Assembly: GCA_017460835.1 (NCBI GenBank)
Contig: JAFUAD010000058.1
Location: forward strand, 1 to 48,561
Origin: Oscillospiraceae bacterium
Lineage (GTDB): Bacteria; Bacillota; Clostridia; Oscillospirales; Ruminococcaceae
Direction: 5' to 3'
Length of the DNA: 48,561 bases
A program made the position numbers and the translations under genes. The notes beneath the pieces were generated by a model. It worked only from the letters and a program-made list of their open reading frames with translations. It was not told where the DNA came from and did not search any database. Below are positions 37,510 to 45,200 of the stretch, piece after piece (within the stretch, counting starts at the first letter, position 1; each line of letters begins with the position of its first letter).

Positions 37510-39657
37510 GTGCTTCCCGGAAAGAAGGGAAAGCACGGGATCAATATGCACGAAATCGGAGCAATGGTTTCGCCGGATACCTATTTCGGCTGCAATGTGT
37601 TCAATGAAAGCGTGATGCGGAGCTGCCTGCCCAAGAAGGTCTACGAGGCGGTCATGTGTACCAAGAAGATGGGGACGCCCCTGCCGCGCGATGCCGCAGA
37701 TGTTGTCGCGGCGGCGATGAAGGACTGGGCGGTCTCGAAGGGCTGCACGCACTATACTCACTGGTTCCAGCCGATGACCGGCGTCACGGCGGAGAAGCAC
37801 GACGCCTTCCTGACCCCTGCGGGCAGCGGCGTCATCCTCGATTTTTCCGGCAAGGAGCTCATCAAGGGCGAGCCGGATGCATCCTCATTCCCCTCCGGCG
37901 GGCTCCGCGCAACCTTCGAGGCACGCGGCTATACCGCATGGGACCCGACCTCGGATGCGTTCATCAAGGACCGCACCCTTTGCATCCCGACCGGCTTTGT
38001 CTCCTATAACGGCGAGGTGCTCGACAAGAAAACGCCGCTGCTGCGCTCGATGGAGGCTGTCAGCCGCGCCTGCGTCCGGATGCTGCGGCTGTTCGGCAAT
38101 GACACCGTGCAGCGCGTCATGACCGCGGTCGGGCCGGAGCAGGAGTATTTCCTCATCGACAAGGAAAGCTACGATGCAAGAGAGGATCTGATCCTCACCG
38201 GCAGAACCCTGTTCGGCGGAATGCCGCCGAAGGGCGAGGAAATGGACGACCACTACTTCGGCAACCTGACACAGCGGGTTTCCGATTTCATGCGGGAGCT
38301 CGATGCGGAGCTCTGGAAGCTCGGCATCTATGCCAAAACCGAGCACAATGAGGTCGCGCCGGCTCAGCATGAGCTTGCGCCGGTCTATACGACCTCCAAC
38401 ATCGCGGCGGATCACAACCAGCTCACAATGGAGCTCATGAAGAAAACCGCGCTGAAGCACGGTCTGGTCTGCCTGCTGCACGAAAAGCCCTTTGCGGGCA
38501 TCAGCGGCTCGGGCAAGCACAACAACTGGTCTGTTGCAACGGACGACGGGCAGAATCTGCTCGATCCGGGCGACACGCCGCAGGATAACATGATCTTCCT
38601 GCTGACGCTCTGCGCGATTCTCAAGGGCGTGAAGGAGTATGCGCCGCTGCTGCGCCTTTCCTCCGCATCGGCGGGCAATGACTGCCGGCTCGGCGGAAAC
38701 GAGGCGCCCCCGACCGTGATCTCGGTCTTCATCGGCGACGATTTGCAGCAGGTGCTCGATGCGATCGAGCAGGGCAAGCCGCTCGGCGGAACCGGCAAGG
38801 AGCGCTTCAATCTCGGCGTCGATGCCATGCCGCAGTTCCGAAAGGACTCCACCGACCGCAACCGCACCTCGCCGATGGCATTCACCGGAAACAAGTTTGA
38901 GTTCCGGATGCTTGGCTCTGCGGATTCGATTTCCTGCTTCAATTTCGTGATGAACACGATCTTTGCCTCGGAGATCACCGGATTCTGCGACGAGCTCGAA
39001 AAGGCAGAGAGCTTCACCGATGCGCTGCACGACCTGCTCGTGCGGACCATCCGCGAAAACAAGGACATCATCTTCAACGGCAACGGCTACGGCGATGCGT
39101 GGTTTGACGAGTGCAAGCGCAGGGGACTGCCGAATTACCCCTCGACGGTCGAATCGCTGATGCAGTATGACCGCGATGAGTTCGTGAAAATCTTTGAGCA
39201 GCAGAATGTCCTCTCCCGCGCGGAGATCATCTCCCGCAAGGAGATTCTGCTCGATAATTACAGCAAAACCGTCGCAATCGAGGCGCGGACGATGCTGGAT
39301 ATGGCGCGGAAGAAGATTCTGCCGGTCTGCATTTCGTACACAAAGCAGCTCTGCGAGGCGATCGACGTCAAGAGCCGCATGTCCCCGATGCTGAACATCA
39401 GCGCGGCGGTCGAGGATGCCCTCGCGGCGGAGATCAGCGACCTGACCGCGGGACTGTATGACGCGATCGAGGATCTGCGCGAGTGCCTCGGCAAGGCCTC
39501 GCTGATTCAGCCGATTGACGAGCGCGCCGTTGCATACCGCAGGACGGTGATTCCGGCAATGGAGCGCCTGCGCACGACCGCGGATGCACTGGAGGTGCTG
39601 ATTCCGCAGGATCAGTGGCCGTTCCCGGCATATTCGGAAATACTGTATAATATCTGA
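37510..39657 (+). CDS. glnN: glutamine synthetase type III
   Basis: A large glutamine synthetase of about 703-715 residues, typical of GSIII in Bacteroidetes and Ruminococcus; it makes glutamine from glutamate, ammonium and ATP. Recognisable parts are THWFQPMTG, FPSGGLRATFEARGY, AVGPEQEYFLID (metal ligands), AKTEHNEVAPAQHELAPV, ISGSGKHNNWS (ATP/metal site) and GGNEAPPTVISVFIGD. The start is uncertain: GTG 37510 is only 1 nt after GGAGG, while ATG 37546 has just a weak site, and both keep all domains. Transcription comes from up to three tandem repeat promoters. The mutY gene overlaps its stop codon, so the two may be coupled. Confidence 0.93.
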   Translation: MLPGKKGKHGINMHEIGAMVSPDTYFGCNVFNESVMRSCLPKKVYEAVMCTKKMGTPLPRDAADVVAAAMKDWAVSKGCTHYTHWFQPMTGVTAEKHDAFLTPAGSGVILDFSGKELIKGEPDASSFPSGGLRATFEARGYTAWDPTSDAFIKDRTLCIPTGFVSYNGEVLDKKTPLLRSMEAVSRACVRMLRLFGNDTVQRVMTAVGPEQEYFLIDKESYDAREDLILTGRTLFGGMPPKGEEMDDHYFGNLTQRVSDFMRELDAELWKLGIYAKTEHNEVAPAQHELAPVYTTSNIAADHNQLTMELMKKTALKHGLVCLLHEKPFAGISGSGKHNNWSVATDDGQNLLDPGDTPQDNMIFLLTLCAILKGVKEYAPLLRLSSASAGNDCRLGGNEAPPTVISVFIGDDLQQVLDAIEQGKPLGGTGKERFNLGVDAMPQFRKDSTDRNRTSPMAFTGNKFEFRMLGSADSISCFNFVMNTIFASEITGFCDELEKAESFTDALHDLLVRTIRENKDIIFNGNGYGDAWFDECKRRGLPNYPSTVESLMQYDRDEFVKIFEQQNVLSRAEIISRKEILLDNYSKTVAIEARTMLDMARKKILPVCISYTKQLCEAIDVKSRMSPMLNISAAVEDALAAEISDLTAGLYDAIEDLRECLGKASLIQPIDERAVAYRRTVIPAMERLRTTADALEVLIPQDQWPFPAYSEILYNI

Positions 39658-40709
39658 TGCAGCCGCAGCAATTAAGCGAAATCATCCCGCTGCTGCTCGC
39701 GTGGTTTCCGGAGCATGCGCGCGATCTGCCGTGGCGGCGCGATCGGGAGCCCTATCATGTCTGGCTCTCGGAGATCATGCTCCAGCAGACCAGAGTCGAG
39801 GCGGTCAAGCCCTATTATCAGCGCTTTCTCGAAAGGCTGCCGGATATCGGCGCGCTTGCGGAATGTGAGCCGGATGTGCTGATGAAGCTCTGGGAGGGGC
39901 TCGGCTATTACAGCCGCGCGCGGAATCTGCAAAGGGCAGCGCAGCGGATCATGAACGAATATCACGGTGAATTCCCGCGCAGCTACGCGGAAATCCGCGC
40001 ACTTCCCGGCATCGGGGATTACACCGCGGGCGCGGTCTCCTCGATCTGCTACGATCTGCCGGAGCCCGCCGTAGACGGCAATGTGCTCCGCGTGATGACG
40101 CGCCTGTTTGCCGATGCGCGCTGCACCGACCTGCCGGCGGTGAAGCGGGATATCCGCGAGACGCTGCGAACCGGATATACCGATTATGCCGGCGGACACT
40201 GCGGGATGCTCACGCAGGCGATCATGGAGCTCGGCGCAACGGTCTGCGTCCCGAACGGCGCACCGCACTGCGGGGATTGTCCGCTGCGGGGCTTCTGCGC
40301 TGCAAATGCGGAGGGCAATGCGCAGGAATATCCGGTTCGGAAAGAGAAAAAAGCGCGCAGACACGAAGATTTAACAGTTTATATTTTACAGTGCGGCGAT
40401 GAGATCGCCGTGCGGAGGCGCCCCGATGACGGACTGCTCGCAGGGCTCTGGGAGCTGCCGCATCTCGACGGCGCGCGCGATGCGCAGGAGGCCGTGCGCG
40501 ATGCCGGACAGTGGCAGGCGGGCGCTGCGGAGCTGCGTTCCGTCCGGAAGCGAAAGCATATTTTCACGCACATCGAATGGCACATGACCTGTGTCCACCT
40601 GACCGTCACGAAAAAACCGGACTGTTTTACATGGGTGACCGCAAGCCGGCTCGCCCGCGATACCGCCCTGCCGACGGCCTTCCGGATCTGTCTTCCGGAG
40701 CCGGAGTGA
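39657..40709 (+). CDS. mutY: A/G-specific adenine glycosylase
   Basis: A 350-residue DNA repair glycosylase removing adenine mispaired with 8-oxoguanine. Present are the catalytic helix with EIMLQQTRVEAV, the helix-hairpin-helix LPGIGDYTAGAV, the catalytic aspartate in AVDGNVLRV, and the [4Fe-4S] cysteines (C-x7-C-x2-C-x5-C, in VCVPNGAPHCGDCPLRGFC). The C-terminal ~115 residues form the Nudix-like 8-oxoG recognition domain (RRRPDDGLLAGLWELP). The ATG overlaps the glnN stop (TGATG). No separate promoter is visible. Confidence 0.95.
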   Translation: MQPQQLSEIIPLLLAWFPEHARDLPWRRDREPYHVWLSEIMLQQTRVEAVKPYYQRFLERLPDIGALAECEPDVLMKLWEGLGYYSRARNLQRAAQRIMNEYHGEFPRSYAEIRALPGIGDYTAGAVSSICYDLPEPAVDGNVLRVMTRLFADARCTDLPAVKRDIRETLRTGYTDYAGGHCGMLTQAIMELGATVCVPNGAPHCGDCPLRGFCAANAEGNAQEYPVRKEKKARRHEDLTVYILQCGDEIAVRRRPDDGLLAGLWELPHLDGARDAQEAVRDAGQWQAGAAELRSVRKRKHIFTHIEWHMTCVHLTVTKKPDCFTWVTASRLARDTALPTAFRICLPEPE

Positions 40710-40744
40710 CGGTGCATATTATCAAAATGAAAGGATGAAACGCC

Positions 40745-41401
40745 ATGACCTACAAAGAGGAATTCATCAAATTTATGACCGAGTGCGGTGTGCTGACCTT
40801 CGGCGAATTTACGCTGAAATCCGGCAGAAAGGCACCGTATTTCATCAATACCGGTAACTATAAGACCGGTAAACAGCTCTGCCGGCTTGGTGAATATTAT
40901 GCAGCGTGCATGCAGGAGCACGGCCTGAAGGCGGATGTGCTCTTCGGCCCTGCGTATAAGGGCATCCCGCTGGCGGCGGCGGCGGCGATCGCGCTCTGGA
41001 AGGAGCACGGCGTCGAGGTCGGCTATGCCTATGACCGCAAGGAGGTCAAGGATCACGGCGAGGGCGGCATGATCGTCGGCTCAAAGCTCGAGGACGGCAC
41101 CAAGGTCGTGCTGATCGAGGACGTCATGACCTCCGGCAAGGCGCTGCGCGAGGTCTATCCGAAGCTGAAATCCGTCGCGGATGTGGACATTGCCGGCATG
41201 ATCATCACGGTTGACCGGCAGGAAAAGGGGCTCCTGAGCGAGCAGTCCGCCGTGCAGGAGGTCAAGGCGGAATTCGGCATTGACGTCTATTCGATCGTGA
41301 CCGTCAACGATATCATTGCGGCGATCGAGAACGGTGTCGTGGATGGCAGGGATTATCTGCCGCAGATGCTCGCATACCGCGAACAGTACGGCGTCCGCTG
41401 A
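40745..41401 (+). CDS. pyrE: orotate phosphoribosyltransferase
   Basis: A 218-residue type I phosphoribosyltransferase converting orotate and PRPP to OMP in pyrimidine synthesis. The PRPP loop is VVLIEDVMTSGKAL, preceded by FGPAYKGIPLAAAAA and AYDRKEVKDHGEGG (flexible catalytic loop with Lys/Asp/His). It lies 35 bp after mutY with a GGATG-type ribosome site and ends at a bidirectional terminator. Other pyr genes are not adjacent. Confidence 0.95.
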   Translation: MTYKEEFIKFMTECGVLTFGEFTLKSGRKAPYFINTGNYKTGKQLCRLGEYYAACMQEHGLKADVLFGPAYKGIPLAAAAAIALWKEHGVEVGYAYDRKEVKDHGEGGMIVGSKLEDGTKVVLIEDVMTSGKALREVYPKLKSVADVDIAGMIITVDRQEKGLLSEQSAVQEVKAEFGIDVYSIVTVNDIIAAIENGVVDGRDYLPQMLAYREQYGVR

Positions 41402-41412
41402 GAAATAAACAG

Positions 41413-41452
41413 AAAAAGGGAAGGAACCCGCTCCGGATTCCTTCCCTTTTTG
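41413..41452. terminator. bidirectional terminator between pyrE and the acyl-CoA synthetase
   Basis: AAAAAGGGAAGGAA (41413-41426) pairs with TTCCTTCCCTTTTT (41438-41451), giving a T-tract on both strands between two convergent genes. Confidence 0.9.
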
Positions 41453-43090
41453 TTATCCCTGATTCTGTTCGGCGACCAGCCTGTCTGCGCCGTATATCCG
41501 GCGGAGCTTCGGCTTTTCGATCTTGCCTGTGGGGTTGCGCGGAACATCCGCGAAAATGAGCTTGCGCGGGCGCTTATAGCGCGGCAGCGCCTCACAAAAC
41601 TTGTTCATCTCCGCCTCAGAGCACTCGCAGCCCTCCTTGATCGAAATGATCGCGGCGGCAATTTCACCGAGCCGCTTGTCCGGCAGGCCGATGACCGCGA
41701 CGTCCTTGACCTTCGGATTCGAGCGGATGAAGTCCTCGATCTGCACCGGATAGAGGTTTTCGCCGCCGGTGATGATGACATCCTTCTTGCGGTCTACGAG
41801 GAATACAAAGCCGTCCTCATCCTCCATCGCCATGTCGCCGGTGCGCAGCCAGCCGTCCTCGGAAAGCACCTGTTTCGTTGCTTCCTCATCGTGATAGTAG
41901 CAGGTCATGACGCCGGGGCCCTTGACGCAAAGCTCGCCGACCTCCCCGCGCGGGACGATCTCGCCGTTCTCGCCGATGATCTTGCTCTCCCAGCCGTAGC
42001 CTGCCTTGCCGATTGCGCCGACCTTGTGGATATTCTCCACGCCGAGGTGCAGCGCGCCCGGCCCGATGGATTCGCTGAGGCCGTAGTTTGTATCATACTG
42101 ATGATTCGGGAAATATTTGCGCCATCTTGCGATCAGGCTCGGCGGAACCGGCTGTGCGCCGATGTGCATGAGCCGCCACTGCGAGAGCTCATAGTCGCTG
42201 AGCGTGACTCTGCCGCTCTCGATCGCATCGAGGATATCCTGTGCCCACGGCACCAGCAGCCAGACGATCGTGCAGCGCTCGGAGGACACCGCCTCCAGAA
42301 TGACGGACGGGGAAACGCCGTTCAGCAGAACCGCCTTTCCGCCGACAAGGAAGCTGCCGAACCAGTGCATCTTCGCGCCGGTGTGATAGAGCGGCGGGAT
42401 GCAGAGGAACACATCGTCCTTTGTCTGCCCGTGGTGCGCCTGCTCGACCTTGCAGGAATGCATCAGGCTCTCGTGATTGTGCAGGATCGCCTTCGGGAAA
42501 CCGGTTGTGCCGGAGGAGAAATAAATCGCGGCATCGTCCTGATCGGTCAGCAGAATCGAGGGCGAATTGCTCGGGCAGTTTGCCGTCAGATTGTCATAGC
42601 TCTCTGCAAAGCCGGGGCAGCCCTGCCCGACATAGAGCAGCATGCGGTCGTTGCCGATCGTATCGACCAGCTCCTCGACTCTGCCGATGAACTCGGGGCC
42701 GAAGACCAGCACGGAAACATCCGCGAGCCCGACGCAGTATTCGATCTCGTCCGCGGCATAGCGGAAATTCAGCGGAACCGCCAGTGCGCCGACCTTGAGA
42801 ATGCCGAAATAGATCGGGAGCCACTCGATGCAGTTCATCAGCAGAATGCCGACCTTGTCGCCCTTCTTGACGCCGCGGGAGATCAGGAAATGCGCAAAGC
42901 GGTTTGCCTTTTCGTTAAAGACCTTCCATGTGATCTCTCTGCGGTAGTAATTGGGTCTGCGCGGCTCGATCAGCTCGTATTCCTTCCATGTGACGCGCCG
43001 GGGCTCGATGATCGCAGGATTCAGCTCGACCAGCGCGGTATCGTTGCCGTAGAGCGCGGCATTGCGCTCGAGAATTTCGATAATCGGCAT
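41453..43090 (-). CDS. acyl-CoA synthetase (AMP-binding enzyme)
   Basis: A 545-residue ANL-superfamily ligase that adenylates a carboxylic acid and transfers it to CoA. Motifs: IYFSSGTTGFPKA (A3, P-loop), YDTNYGLSESIG (A5), GWLRTGDMAMEDEDG (A7), DRKKDVIITGGENLYP (A8) and the catalytic lysine region NPTGKIEKPKL (A10). The sequence resembles medium/long-chain fatty-acid-CoA ligases, but the acyl substrate cannot be read. An insertion (residues about 33-50) repeats the RRVTWKEYE / RREITWKVFN pattern near the N-terminus. Start ATG 43090 with AAGGAAG about 10 nt upstream. Its promoter is at 43175-43203. Confidence 0.9.
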   Translation of the reverse strand: MPIIEILERNAALYGNDTALVELNPAIIEPRRVTWKEYELIEPRRPNYYRREITWKVFNEKANRFAHFLISRGVKKGDKVGILLMNCIEWLPIYFGILKVGALAVPLNFRYAADEIEYCVGLADVSVLVFGPEFIGRVEELVDTIGNDRMLLYVGQGCPGFAESYDNLTANCPSNSPSILLTDQDDAAIYFSSGTTGFPKAILHNHESLMHSCKVEQAHHGQTKDDVFLCIPPLYHTGAKMHWFGSFLVGGKAVLLNGVSPSVILEAVSSERCTIVWLLVPWAQDILDAIESGRVTLSDYELSQWRLMHIGAQPVPPSLIARWRKYFPNHQYDTNYGLSESIGPGALHLGVENIHKVGAIGKAGYGWESKIIGENGEIVPRGEVGELCVKGPGVMTCYYHDEEATKQVLSEDGWLRTGDMAMEDEDGFVFLVDRKKDVIITGGENLYPVQIEDFIRSNPKVKDVAVIGLPDKRLGEIAAAIISIKEGCECSEAEMNKFCEALPRYKRPRKLIFADVPRNPTGKIEKPKLRRIYGADRLVAEQNQG

Positions 43091-43174
43091 GATTTCGTAC
43101 TTCCTTTCGATGTAAAATATGACTGCGGCTGCGCATTTTGCGGCAGGGCAGTACGGTACCTGTCAACAATTCAT

Positions 43175-43203
43175 ATTTTAGCACAAAAAAGCGCTAAAGT
43201 CAA
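43175..43203 (-). promoter_or_regulatory. promoter of the acyl-CoA synthetase gene
   Basis: Minus strand TTGACT (43198-43203), 17 bp, TAAAAT (43175-43180). A second TTGACA-like hexamer lies downstream at about 43161-43166. Confidence 0.65.
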
Positions 43204-43288
43204 GACCTTTGCGGATTTTCCGCTGCTTTTTTCATTATTTCGCTGCCCGCCCGGAGCATGGCACAGCCGCAATGCGGAAGATGCCCGT

Positions 43289-43483
43289 TTATGAGACTGT
43301 TTCCTGAAGCGGCGTGCGGTCAGAGGGGGCATAGGCGGTCAGCTTTTTGCCGAGCTGACTTTGGATGCTGTCGGGGATATTTTCCGGAAGAACACCGTAA
43401 TTCTCCGTATCTGCCGCAATACTTCCTATAACAGGAAAAACATTCACATAAGGCATTTGTCCTTTGTAAGTTCCATATGGATT
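43289..43483 (-). pseudogene. in-frame continuation of the 43484-44359 gene beyond a TGA
   Basis: Directly after the TGA of the upstream frame, the same frame stays open for 64 codons to TAA 43289-43291, with protein-like composition (NPYGTYKGQMPYVNVFPVIG ... LPENIPDSIQSQLGKKLT). There is no credible start for it as a separate gene. It is most simply the original C-terminus cut off by a nonsense change, for example TGG to TGA, or a sequencing error. Confidence 0.6.
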
Positions 43484-44359
43484 TCAGTATAAGAATTCAT
43501 AAATCATATTCGGAGGCCATGAAACTATAACCAATCCCTTTTTATCCGCTGAGAGAAAGCAGTCCTCCAAAACATAAATATCATCGTATGAGCCAACCCA
43601 CTGAACGCTTCCGTCTTCATAGGTAAAGCATTCACGGAATGATTCATCTGATCCGCCGATCTTGACCTCAAGGATCAATTCCTTGACCCCGTCCTGATTG
43701 ATGTCCTCCAGAAAATATTTCTCGATCGTATATCCGGTCGGCGGCGAAACATAGTCCTCATCGCCGTAAAGCCGCTGGTTGTCATTCGTATAATCATAAA
43801 TATATTCGCCGTAGATATCCTCATATGTTTGCAGATTCACCGCGCTGCTTTCTGCGGCAGAAACGACAGATTCCGAAGATTCTGCTGCACTCTGCCGCAC
43901 TGCGCTGCTCGCCTCACGCATCTCATTGTCAGTCTGATGCTTTTTCATAAAAGCCGCAAGAATCAGAAAACAAACCAGCAATACCGCAGCGGAACCGACT
44001 GCCGGCAGCAGGTGCTTGTGATTTGCGGGTGGTTTCTGTTCCTTTTCTATGACGACAGGCTGCGGAGCCTCTCGCCGAACCACGGGCAAAACAGGGGGAG
44101 ATTGCGTGACCTTCGGTATGACCGGAGCTTCTGCGGGCGGCTTCTGCCTGATTGCCGGAGTCTGATATCGAAAGCGGAAAAGCCGGAGCAGCTCTGCCTT
44201 TTCGGAATCGCTCAGTGCATGAAGCGTCTGGATGAAGACCTTTTTCAGCGGTTGCCCCGATGGGACGGTAGGCAGGGTGTTTGCATCCCGGAATGTCCGC
44301 AGTATTTCCGTCTTGTCCGCATCGCTGAGCGGAAAGCAGGTGTGTATTGTGATTTTCAT
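43484..44359 (-). CDS. single-pass membrane protein, probably truncated by an in-frame TGA
   Basis: A 291-residue protein. The cytoplasmic N-terminus has two similar helical segments (LSDADKTEILRTFRDA and LSDSEKAELLRLFRFR), a Pro-rich linker (about 75-110) and a membrane helix at about 118-138. The outside is a Ser/Glu-rich linker and a small domain with one Ca-binding-like loop (LEDINQDGVKELILEV). It ends at TGA 43484-43486 after YEFLY, yet the frame continues sensibly for 64 more codons. Its promoter is at 44424-44452. No family was recognised; the doubled LSD-x-[DE]-K motif suggests an N-terminal repeat used for protein contacts. Confidence 0.65.
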   Translation of the reverse strand: MKITIHTCFPLSDADKTEILRTFRDANTLPTVPSGQPLKKVFIQTLHALSDSEKAELLRLFRFRYQTPAIRQKPPAEAPVIPKVTQSPPVLPVVRREAPQPVVIEKEQKPPANHKHLLPAVGSAAVLLVCFLILAAFMKKHQTDNEMREASSAVRQSAAESSESVVSAAESSAVNLQTYEDIYGEYIYDYTNDNQRLYGDEDYVSPPTGYTIEKYFLEDINQDGVKELILEVKIGGSDESFRECFTYEDGSVQWVGSYDDIYVLEDCFLSADKKGLVIVSWPPNMIYEFLY

Positions 44360-44423
44360 AGTTCAGATCCTTTGAATCGGGCTTCCGTGTTCGCGGCGGA
44401 GTGCATCCGCCCCGCCATATAAT

Positions 44424-44452
44424 AGTATACAGCAAAAGCGCGCGCCTGTCAA
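44424..44452 (-). promoter_or_regulatory. promoter of the 44359 membrane protein gene
   Basis: Minus strand TTGACA (44447-44452), 17 bp, TATACT (44424-44429). It is the last core feature before the conjugative-element DNA. Confidence 0.7.
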
Positions 44453-44471
44453 TACGCCCGGATGACAGGGC

Positions 44472-44573
44472 TTGACAAATCGTGGGGAATGTGATATAGT
44501 ACCACCACTTTATCGCCAATTATCGTTATTTATCGCTAAGTGTTACCAAATTGCCGTAAAATCGGCATTTTTG
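44472..44573 (+). ncRNA. possible short transcript: promoter, three 10-bp repeats, terminator
   Basis: Promoter TTGACA (44472-44477), 17 bp, TATAGT (44495-44500). Downstream are three TATCG repeats at exact 10-bp steps (44511, 44521, 44531) and a terminator, TGCCG/CGGCA + TTTTT (44552-44573). A transcript of about 65 nt with no ORF would result. It lies at the edge of the conjugative element. Confidence 0.35.
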
Positions 44574-44639
44574 AGGGCTGAAACGGAGAAAACGGCGTAA
44601 CTGCGCTGTCTCAGAAAAATCGTCAAAATGATGATTTTT

Positions 44640-44714
44640 GGTAGAAAAATTGGTAGAAATCTACCGCAGACAAGGTTGGTAGAAAGCTGGTAGAAACCCG
44701 AAAAAGACGGTAGA
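44640..44714 (+). repeat. GGTAGAAA iteron-like repeats
   Basis: GGTAGAAA at 44640, 44652, 44678 and 44689, GGTAGA at 44709, and one inverted TCTACC at 44660. Located 190 bp before the HTH and replication-initiator-like genes, they could be initiator binding sites (origin) or recombinase arm sites. The rest of the 540-bp gap 44360-44900 holds the promoter/terminator pair at 44472-44573 and the hairpin at 44748-44794. Confidence 0.55.
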
Positions 44715-44747
44715 TAGCCTGTTGACAAAGAAAACTGAATCATGGAT

Positions 44748-44794
44748 ATAGCGGATGGTGTTTCATACAAGTGAAGCGCTGTCCGCTATTTTTA
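44748..44794 (+). terminator. hairpin with T-tract before the conjugative-element genes
   Basis: ATAGCGGA (44748-44755) pairs with TCCGCTAT (44782-44789), followed by TTTTTA. The long loop (26 nt) makes it a weaker terminator or an attenuator in the leader of the 44901 gene. Confidence 0.5.
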
Positions 44795-44900
44795 TGCCTA
44801 AAATTGAATATTGCACATCGCTTCTCACTGAGCCTGTATGCAAGCAGGACGATGAGGAGCTTTTTTATTTTCAGATGAAATTTGTCAAGGAGGTCTTTCT

Positions 44901-45185
44901 ATGCCAAACCCTACCGAGATCAGTCTGCTCGACTACCATTTTGAAGCCGATGCCTGCAATGAGGTTCTGACCGTTATGCTCAACAAGTCCGACAAGGACT
45001 ACTCCACGGTCGATGAGTTGAGTCGTGTCACAGAGCTTGCACAGTTCAGCTATGAGGTGATCCGTGATGCCGTGAACGAGCTGCACAGGAGAGGTTTCCT
45101 CCTTGAAGTCAAGAAGCCGTATGGATATGTCTATGCGGTCAATAAGCTGCGCATATCCAATATGGAATTTGTGTACGGCGCGTAA
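44901..45185 (+). CDS. small winged-helix DNA-binding protein
   Basis: A 94-residue protein with a winged-helix layout: TVDELSRVTELAQFSYEVIR, DAVNELHRRGFLLEV, then KPYGYVYAV as the wing. A strong AAGGAGG lies before ATG 44901. It lies just downstream of the iteron-like repeats and 15 bp upstream of the initiator-like gene, so a role in controlling replication or transfer genes of the element is plausible. No exact family was recognised. Confidence 0.65.
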   Translation: MPNPTEISLLDYHFEADACNEVLTVMLNKSDKDYSTVDELSRVTELAQFSYEVIRDAVNELHRRGFLLEVKKPYGYVYAVNKLRISNMEFVYGA

Positions 45186-45200
45186 GCAGAGGTGATCGAA

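Noticed and set aside
17502-43486. Recoding of UGA as Trp or Gly
   Set aside because: Two genes have in-frame TGA, but many intact genes here end at TGA, several within start/stop overlaps (for example 1419-1421, 5161-5163, 11134-11136). A changed code is therefore excluded; mutation or sequencing error is simpler.
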